Positions 56,623 through 64,000 of a DNA stretch of 64,000 nt are shown here, piece by piece; the first letter of the stretch is position 1; each line of letters begins with the position of its first letter. Below the pieces are notes generated by a model, which was not told the DNA's origin, did no database searches, and saw nothing but the letters and a program-made list of their open reading frames with translations. The position numbers and the translations under genes are program-made. Where the stretch lies: assembly GCA_028564925.1 (NCBI GenBank), contig CM053034.1, positions 92,017,626 through 92,081,625 on the forward strand. Reading direction: 5' to 3'. This stretch comes from Lithobates sylvaticus. Its lineage: Eukaryota; Chordata; Amphibia; Anura; Ranidae.

Positions 56623-56633
56623 TGACACTTTTT

Positions 56634-57649
56634 AACACCTTCTAAAACCTTTTGCATTAGACCTGCTGGCTATGCTAGCTTCTCATGCCTTTGCAGAGAT
56701 GGTATTCAGTGTCACAGGTGACCCCATTAGAGTCTGGCAGAATAAAGCAAGGGTCATGTTGGCATGAAGTGCTTTCTTTAAAATGAATTGAAACAAAAAG
56801 AAGTGTTTTATTCTCCAGGTATTTCTAACATAAGAAACATACCTCACACTTGTGGGTTGTGCTTACTGCAATAAGAAGAATCAATAATTCAACAACAGTT
56901 TTAATTGTCAATTGAATTTAAAGGATAAATGTGTTTGCTACAAATGTCATTAGTATGTGGAACTATAACAACCACCACTTTTTTATCAACTCCTTTCTCT
57001 CTTAGCATTGACAAATTTGACAATAGAGGTAAATATTACACTAACGAAAAAGAAAAATAGATGAGTAACTGTCAAATAGGGCAGTCTTATGGCAGGGTCC
57101 TGCCCCTAATAGTATTTTTAATGTGATAATTATATTTATTGTCATTGTAAATGCTAAGAGAGAGAGGAGTTTATAAAAAGTGGTGAATGTTATAATCCAC
57201 ACACTAATGGCATCATTGTAGACTGTGCACTTTTCTTTGACTCTTTCTGAGAATTAGAGCTGATTTTTATTGTAAAAATAAGCAATACCCTCGAGTATTG
57301 CTTTATTATGCTGTGCTAGACTGCCAGTGACAGTGCCTGTGCTGTGTGCTTGTAGCTCCTGAAATGTTTGTTGTGTTCTGTTCAGTTACTTGAACTGTTA
57401 AAGTTCATGTAAATATGCACTGCATAGTGGCATCATCACGTAAAGACTTTTTTAAATTTTATTTTAACATTACACTTCTGTCAAAAAAGCAATATAGTTG
57501 TAACAAAACTTGGTTTTACCTAAAGATGTTATATCATGACTAAATCTGTGACTGTAGTGCATGTTCAAACCTTAATACCCTAAATAATTACATATTAGAT
57601 TGTTTTACTCCATGAATATATCATGAGTTTGGAAATTGTAGAGAAATGC
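56634..57649. other. Intron/element interior, no gene seen
   Basis: AT-rich sequence inside the 50186-58522 shell. It contains a short inverted similarity between 56940-57060 and 57110-57190 (ATCAACTCCTTTCTCTCTTA versus TAAGAGAGAGAGGAGTTTAT), a possible small hairpin element. No exon or transposase is recognised. Confidence 0.45.
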
Positions 57650-58226
57650 TTAAAGGGTAACTCCACTTTCATGGGGAAAAAAAGGAAATAAAGAAAAAAA
57701 ATGATAGCGCATATAATTGTGACACAAATCATTTTGTAATTGAATGTTATTAAAAATTACCTTTCCATTTCAGTCTGCAGCCAATGTAATTTTCTGAGAA
57801 TGCATTGCAATATGGCTACCTGGAGTTTTCTATACACAGAATGTGTACTGACCACTCCCCAGAAACATAATTTCCTGCTTGTGTGATTGGCTCACCAAGT
57901 TTCCCAGAAGTCTGCCTCAGATTTCAGGCATCCCTTGCAACAAAAATGTAATTTTTTGAGAGATAATTTAAATAGGAACCCATCTAAAGGGATGCAGGCC
58001 CAGAAGATTTCCTCATTAGTGTGCTGTAGTTCCACACCTGACAGATAATTATGAAACCACTCCCATTAGACCTACTCAGAACAGAGGCACAGACAAACAC
58101 ACGTGGATTTCTTCAGAATAACAAAAGGTAGGAATCTGCAACAAAGTTTGTTATAATCCTTGCAATGTACATTGATCACCCAGAGGGAAAAAAAAACTTC
58201 TCAACAAAAGTGGAGTTACGCTTTAA
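57650..58226 (+). mobile_element. T2/Kolobok-type MITE
   Basis: TTAAAGGGTAACTCCACTTT at the left and AAAGTGGAGTTACGCTTTAA at the right. TTAA lies on both sides (57650-57653 and 58223-58226), and TTAAAGGRR is the hallmark of frog T2 MITEs. A truncated inverted relative lies at 23045-23575. Confidence 0.85.
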
Positions 58227-58524
58227 ATAATGCATTACAAATTAACTTAACCTATTCGATTTTAGATGACTAAAATTTGTTTTAGTTGACTAAAATGTAC
58301 TGGAGATTTTAGTTGACTAAATATGACTAAAACTAAAACAATTGCAAATGGCTAAAATGTGACTAAAACTAAAATGGCATTTTAGTAAAAAGACTAAATT
58401 GAAATTTGCTGCCAAAATTAACACTGCTTGGCTGGCCGGCATGCTCCCATCTGACAGTTGGATACACTGATCTCCTGTGCTAATTTTGAGTTTTAATAAC
58501 ATTTCTTCTGAAGTCAACACTTAA

Positions 58525-58964
58525 GTCTCGTACACACGATTGGATTGTTGGCCAACAGAGCATCAAACTTTTGTCTGAAGGGCGTGTGCCTGGATTTTGT
58601 CTTGCATTCTAATGGCATACAATTGTCGGCCAACAAACACAAACGTAGTGACGTAGTATGTGGAATTTCAGCTCTTGAGCACCACCCTTTGGGCACCTTC
58701 CGCTAATGTCGAGTTTGGTGAGCATTGATTCCGAGCATGCGTGTTTGTACTTTGGACTTTTGTGTGACGGACTTGTGTACACACGATACGAAAATCTGAC
58801 AACAGACCATTGTCCGCCGAAAATTTACTAGCATGCCATCCAACATTTGTTGGTGGAAAGTTGGACAACAATTGTCTGATGGAGCGTACTAAGGGTCGGA
58901 TTTTAGGCAAACAGTCTGTCATCACACAATTCCCTGCCGAAAATCCGATCGTGTGTACGTGGCT
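58525..58964. mobile_element. PIF/Harbinger-like hairpin MITE
   Basis: The ends GTCTCGTACACACGATTGG and CCGATCGTGTGTACGTGGC are inverted, with TAA on both sides. It is related to 23595-23929. Confidence 0.78.
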
Positions 58965-59697
58965 TAAAAGGCGCTTTTCCTGTTTTATCTTGTTTCCTTA
59001 ATTATCAGAGCCTGCTTCTTGCTCCAAGGATCAGTTAGCCCAAGTGAAAGGAATTTGTTGCTGCTCCCCATTTTTATTTCATCATAGTACATTGAACTTT
59101 ACTTGTTTTTATTTTATAATTGCTTTTGACCTGGAAATTTATAGATAGACAACTCCTATCCTCATATTGATTAGTGGTTCCAAATTAATAATAACTACTG
59201 CAGTAGGGAACAGACACAAAAGATACGCTCAGCATCTTTCCAAATAACCGTTCTGCTTTATTATGACGCAATTGAAGGTTTTTATACACATGATTACGTA
59301 GGTATCACATTAATGTTACAACTGTACATTTATGGTAACAAGGGGCGTATCATAGGCAGGCTAATTCTAATCAGGACTCGAAAGAATGCAAACATGTACT
59401 GAAAACATTATTAGTGCCGTGTGCACAGTGAGGGAAGTGTGCAATACATACAAAATAGAATACAATTACATACAGAACTTACAAATTTCCATTACACTTC
59501 TACATTATTATTATTATTTTAGGTGTGGTAATTTTTATTGCGCCTATTTCCTTGTGTTTTTTTTTTTTTATAGTAATTGAAGCCTGTACTGCACCTGACC
59601 TTCCTTAAGTATGGCTGTGACCCCATACTTCTTTGTAACAACAATACAATGGGGGATATTAATCAGCGATCAGTTCCTATAATCTTACTGTATTTTG
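58965..59697. other. Intron DNA, nothing recognised
   Basis: AT-rich, with T-runs at 59559-59570. No exon, no clear repeat ends. Confidence 0.4.
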
Positions 59698-61470
59698 TAG
59701 ACATGTGCACACTGAAATATTTTGTTTCGGAATTTTGTTTTCATCCGACAAATAAATTTATTTAGTTACTTCCGAAATTCGTTTTTATTTATTTTGTTTC
59801 CTTAACCGCTTCCCGACCGGCCACTGCATATATACGTCAGCAGAATGGCTCGGGCAGGCAGAATCACGTACCTGTACGTCATCGTGCATGTGCCTGCCCG
59901 TGGGTCGCGCGCGCGCCGCTAGCGGCGCGCTCGCGACCCGGTCGGGAGCTCCGTGACCCCGGCCGCGGGACCAGCGGACCCGATCGCCGCTGGTATCCCG
60001 CAATCGGGTTACGGAGCGGAAGAACGGGGAGAGGTCTATGTAAACAAACCTCTCCCCGCGCTTCCTACACTGACTGTCAGTGATCGGCGGTTCCCTGTCA
60101 TCGGGAACGCCGATCAATGACGTCACACGTACAGCCACGCCCCCCTACTGTAAAAAAAAATACAACACGTCACACTGACTCCTCCCCGCCCCCTAGTGGT
60201 TAACCCCCTAAATACAACTGTCATTTACATAGGAATCAGTGCTATTTAAATAGCACTGATTGCTGTATAAATGACAAATGTCCCAAAAATGTGTCAAAAA
60301 TGTCCGATGTGTCCGCCAAAATGTCGCAGTCACAATAAAAATCGCTGATCGCCGCCATTACTAAAAAAAAAAAATATTAATAAAAATGCTATAAAACTAT
60401 CCCCTATTTTGTAAACGCTATAACTTTTGCGCAAACTAATCAATAATCGCTAATTGCGATTTTTTTTACCAAAAATATGTAGAAGAATACGTATCGGCCT
60501 AAACTGAGGAAAAAAAATGTTTTTTTATATATTTTTTGGGGATATTTATTATAGCAAAAAGTAAAAAATATTGCATTTTTTTCAAAATTGTCGCTCTATT
60601 TTTGTTTATAGCGCAAAAAATAAAAACCGCAGGGGCGATCAAATACCACCAAAAGAAAGCTCTATTTGTGGGAAAAAAAGGACGCCAATTTTGTTTTGGA
60701 GCCACGTCGCATGACCGCGCAATTGTTAGTTAAAGCGACGCAGTGCCGAATTGCAAAAAGGGGCCTGGTCCTTTAGCTGCAAATTGGTCCGGGGCTGAAG
60801 TGGTTAAAAAATGCATTCATCCAAAAATCCGAAATATTTAAGGTCGAATCTGTCATTGAAGGCTTATGGTGTCTGTCAAATGTTCTAAGAAGATTTGACG
60901 AAGCAGCTAAACTGTACGATGCCGCAATCATACATTTCCGGTCGAATGTTCTACTTAGCTAAGCTATAGTAGAATTCTAATGTTGTATGACACTAGTAAT
61001 AATTATATTTATTAATTATTATTACTAGTCAACCAACATAAATGTCCGCTCGTGGCGACTGCTTCGTCGAATCTTCATGTCGAATCTTTTCTCTCTATGT
61101 CGAATAATCTTGTACTAATAGAGTTATGTTAGGCACATTCAATCTTTTTTGTTATTGTCTCTATAATGTCGAATCTTTTCTCTCTATGTCGAATCTTTTC
61201 TCTCTATGTAGAATAATCTTGAACTAATAGAGCTAAGGTTAGGCACATTCGACCACAGGTTCGATGGACACAGATCGCTATTGTCAGCGTCATGTCAAAT
61301 CTCCTATCTATATCAAACTGTTGCAACGAAAACGAAAATAAAGCATTTGTTTATGTCAGATCTTTTGGTATTTGGATTTTGCACGTTCGTTATCGTTTGT
61401 TAAAACGATAATGAATATACCCAAAATTCGGGTGAAAATGCATTCGGACGAAAACGAATGCACATGTCTA
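59698..61470. mobile_element. hAT-like element sharing the foldback terminal motif
   Basis: The ends TAGACATGTGCA and TGCACATGTCTA are perfect inverted copies. The flanks GTATTTTG (59690-59697) and GTATTTGG (61471-61478) are an 8-bp duplication with one mismatch. TAGACATG is also the terminus of the 44203-49339 foldback. Internal TATGTCGAATCTTTTCTCTC is repeated. It was interrupted later by the TTAA MITE 59802-60807. No transposase is seen. Confidence 0.85.
59802..60807 (+). mobile_element. TTAA-target MITE, copy 3
   Basis: Bounded by TTAA at 59802-59805 and 60804-60807. It is nearly identical to 26003-26980 over most of its length and additionally has a GC-rich hairpin (GCGCGCCGCTAGCGGCGCGC) near 59910. 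The 68-codon minus frame 60705-60499 is shared with copy 2. Confidence 0.92.
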
Positions 61471-61992
61471 GTATTTGGTTTAACTTTAGAAAAAGTAATT
61501 TGTTAGAGTTGCAAAGCTATGATATTGGCCTGTTCTTATATAGGTATCAGTTCCGTATAATCCAGAATCATTATTTTGGTTTAAGTCATGTTTTAAAATG
61601 TATCTGAGCTCATCAAATGACACATTATATGTGGAATGGCTATTTTTGTTTAGAAAATTATATTTTTTTAAGTGAAAGTTTGCCTGAAAGCCAACAACAA
61701 CAGGCTGATTAATGCACCCATAAAGGCCATAAAAAAGGGATACATTCAATTTGTGGCTTGAAAATAATAGTTATGGTTGAGACTAAAGAAGGACAGCCTG
61801 GGCTTAAAGAATAACTGTTAATGTTGTCTATTGTAATTAACCATACTGTATATACTGTACATTTGTTTCATATTTAGATCCACATTAAAATAAAGTACAT
61901 ATGGACATTTCTTTAGTTGTTGTTAACACAGACAATATATTACTATGTATAAATGATGGCATGAGATCTTCTTGCTAATTTAATTTGCTTAC
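61471..61992. other. Mucin intron DNA, no feature seen
   Basis: Unique-looking AT-rich sequence between the element at 59698-61470 and the mucin exon. Confidence 0.5.
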
Positions 61993-62093
61993 ACATTCCA
62001 TGTCCTGGGTTTTGCAGCTTTTTTGACACTGTGACCCCTGTGTGTTGGAGTTAGGATATTTGCAATCATAGAAAGACATAGGTGATGCGCAAG
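61993..62093 (-). CDS. Mucin-like gene, exon encoding TIL domain start (D')
   Basis: This is a 101-bp exon with acceptor TATCTTTTGTAG and donor TGT followed by GTAAGC. Two bases complete a codon, then the peptide is CASPMSFYDCKYPNSNTQGS, QCQKSCKTQDMEC. It corresponds to the mucin block CxxPMVYxDC...GxxCxxSCxTLDMxC at the start of D'. It leaves in phase 0 and joins exon 43240-43089 with family-typical spacing. The first intron of the window, 18.8 kb, separates the two. This is the most 5' exon seen; the signal peptide and the D1-D2 region would lie to the right of the window. Expression is expected in secretory epithelium, but no regulatory sequence is visible. Confidence 0.88.
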
Positions 62094-62948
62094 CTACAAA
62101 AGATAGAAATAAGCATTAGTAACTCTTTGGTTATTTCAGTTGCACTCAAATGAGGCAACAGAATGTAGAGTAATTTAATAGGTCAAATCCAGGAAGTACC
62201 CGATGAACCTTCACAACAGGACCACCACCTATTTTATAACCCCTTTGTTGCCTGGGCCCTTTTTATTATTTTCAAATAAATAGTGTAGCGCTAAATAAAA
62301 TCCAGAAGGGCCACAATGAAAGAATCAAATCAAAGTGAAAATAGATAAAAATTACCTGTGGACAAAAATAAATACATATGCATAAAATCACAGTAATGAA
62401 AACGTGATGTAGAAATACCAAACACTAGTCAAATGGCTGTGTCCACATGTAAAAAGTCCAATGAATAGAAAACTGTCTCTTAGTCCTAGGCTGAAGCAGG
62501 CATCATGTGATCAGAGCAGGCTAAGATGGTATTACTGAACATATTCTGATGAGAGGATGGGTACTCTTACCGGAACAGGTGGACGCATACACCATACGGT
62601 GGTGCGTCAAAAAGGCTTGTAGTACTGGTTTCCCGATATATAGAATAATGCCAAGCTGAAAAATGGCACCGACTATAAAACCAATCTGCACGAAATTTGA
62701 TGAAGGTTCCAGAGCGATGATTCCCGAGGTTCCCGAGAAATCCAAACCGGTCCAAAAAATGGTGCTCAAGAACAGTCATCAGTACTCAGACAAGGGGGAA
62801 AGAGAAAGGACAGAAGCTCCACATGGCATAGGTCAACCACAATTGGTTTATTTAAAATAAAAAAAAATACCATACAGTGGAATGCAGGTAAAGGTTTAAA
62901 AGGTGATCACAAAAGTATTAAAAAGCAATGTAGGAAGCAGGAGTTGCT
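62094..62948. other. Mucin intron DNA with retroelement tail sequence
   Basis: No exon is seen. 62770-62948 read on the minus strand follows the hammerhead-like motif at 62987-62949 and includes AATAAA (about 62856), resembling the layout at 25190-25345. 62280-62770 is repeat-like but unassigned. Confidence 0.4.
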
Positions 62949-62987
62949 GGCCCGATGCGTTTTGACTAAATAGTCTTCAACTGGGGC
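62949..62987 (-). ncRNA. Degenerate hammerhead-like motif
   Basis: The minus strand reads CCCCAGTTGAA, then the perfect stem GACT/AGTC around ATTT, then AAAACGCATCGGG. Relative to a hammerhead core, CTGATGA is changed to AGTTGAA and GAAAC to AAAAC. It is likely an inactive relic of the same family as 63604-63660. Confidence 0.4.
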
Positions 62988-63603
62988 ATATGCTGACCTC
63001 CCCACATTGCTACTGAATATATAAACTAAACATCAATTACATAATTGCATGGCGGAACCGGAAGTGAGCCTGGAGACAAACGTCTCAAAACTCACCCCAA
63101 TTACATAACAACGAACAATAAAAACATATGAACCAATCATACCTCCAAACGAGTAAACGAGTGAAAGTTAAGATCTCTTGGGATCAGACTAAAATGTCGG
63201 ACGCAAAACATAAATCTCTACCTATAAACAAAGGGGGTAGTGGACTAGGGATTATAGCGGTGCAATAATGATGTAGAAGAGTCGGGGTTAACTCACAGTT
63301 CAATGCTCAATAACACTTGTTTGTTAATACAAAATAGTTTTATTACATATAAGTACAATCATATAAATAGTTACGTACAAAAAGAAAAAAAGGGGAAAGG
63401 GAATTAATGATATACATTTAACAATGCTTCATCATGAGGGGTTGTAGCAAAAAAAGATTAAATTCGTTCTAAAGAATACATGGTCATTTGTGCAAAGAAT
63501 AATCCAAAATTAACATTTAGTTTCAAAAATACACATAGAATTTGGAGGATAATTCAAAATTACTGTAGATAAGATGACCTGAGATGGACTGGGTGCATCT
63601 TAG
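62988..63603. other. Unassigned repeat-like DNA
   Basis: No gene is seen. 63240-63603, read on the minus strand, is the sequence downstream of the hammerhead-like motif at 63604-63660 and includes AATAAA near 63335. Confidence 0.4.
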
Positions 63604-63660
63604 TAGACAGTTCCGACATGTTTCGCCATATCAATGGCTTCCTCAGGGTGGGTCTACTGT
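63604..63660 (-). ncRNA. Hammerhead-ribozyme-like motif, best copy
   Basis: On the minus strand AGTAGAC..CC is followed by CTGAGGA, one extra A, stem GCCAT/ATGGC with loop TGAT, GAAACATGTC, and then GG..GTCTACT. CTGAGGA fits the CUGANGA core, GAAAC..GUC fits the second core half, and the flanks pair (CC/GG, then AGTAGAC/GTCTACT) as stem I. The extra A before stem II is non-standard. Activity is untested. Confidence 0.55.
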
Positions 63661-64000
63661 ACAAGATAAGTGTATCTAATGGGAAAGATTATTATAATTA
63701 GTATACATTATTGATAGATGAGACCGGAAATGAACCAGTGCCCATTTGTACAGAGAAGGGATTTATGGTAGAGATAGCTAAGGAGAGAGTCCACTGGTTA
63801 CGGTCCTATAGGGATGCCCCCACCCCATATCCCCTGATGATCGAAGAAACGGGGGTGTCCCTCTTACACTCAATCAAAGAACTTACCCAAATCGGTATAG
63901 ATGATAAAGGGTCAGATTCAGCTCAAGCTGTGGAGTGAGGTGGTCTTAAAGGGTGCCTACAATGCATAGCAGAAGGCGAGTCAAGCCAGGTCGAAAAAGG
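63661..64000. other. Window end, nothing recognised
   Basis: The plus frame 63711-63938 (75 codons) has no motif that I recognise and no splice context; it is probably repeat-derived. Confidence 0.35.

Larger units (their letters stand above)
50186..58522. mobile_element. Decayed DNA-element shell with 43-bp inverted ends
   Basis: 50186-50228 and 58480-58522 are inverted copies (40 of 43 bases match; both contain ACTTCAGAAGAAAT and AAAACTCAAAATTAG). Just inside, a second, more decayed pair of ends has GACGAAAA / GACTAAAA-rich sequence (about 50354-50510 and 58262-58425; CAGTGTTAATTTTGGCAGC at the right edge). That suggests a hAT-like element inside a smaller MITE. Contents are a minisatellite, LINE D and a T2-type MITE. 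No transposase is recognised. Confidence 0.55.

Noticed and set aside
63711-63938. 75-codon plus frame
   Set aside because: No motif, no start or splice context, and next to dispersed repeats.

Overview
This window is vertebrate nuclear DNA, most likely from a large-genome frog (an anuran, perhaps ranid-like; the frog call rests on repeat types I recognise from memory and is inference). The only host gene I can support is a secreted gel-forming mucin on the minus strand. Five exons (62093-61993, 43240-43089, 30787-30649, 24617-24507, 19454-19272) join in frame with consensus splice sites. Together they encode part of the D'-D3 assembly (TIL-like, VWC-like and VWD modules) of a MUC2/MUC5-type protein. 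Its introns here are 18.8, 12.3, 6.0 and 5.1 kb, and the next exon lies beyond the left edge, more than 19 kb away.

Everything else is transposable elements, many nested. From 1 to 16.6 kb a DIRS-like fossil is split by a Tx1/L1-like LINE (LINE A, minus). LINE A is itself interrupted by a TTAA-target MITE (4073-5070) and by a full-length LINE B (5292-13059), which has 15-bp target duplications and two uninterrupted ORFs (369 and 1278 codons). From 16.6 to 32 kb there are hAT-like, Tc1, PIF/Harbinger-like and TTAA-type elements, minisatellites, a Penelope-like fragment, and an insertion with 30-bp direct repeats and a hammerhead-like motif. LINE C (32334-39120, 14-bp TSD) follows. From 44203 to 49339 lies a 5.1-kb foldback element with 8-bp duplications. 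It is a palindrome whose two arms each contain another palindrome. From 50.2 to 58.5 kb a decayed DNA-element shell holds a roughly 42-bp minisatellite and the decayed LINE D (52221-56622). A smaller element at 59698-61470 shares the foldback's terminal motif and hosts the third TTAA MITE copy. The right end carries two more hammerhead-like motifs (62949-62987, 63604-63660).

The parts do not form a pathway. The window is one mucin gene whose introns were inflated by repeated insertion. All four large LINEs lie in the same orientation as the gene. The most notable objects are the palindrome of palindromes, the hammerhead-like motifs, the intact LINE B, and a YY1-like motif about 30 nt from the 5' ends of LINEs B and D.
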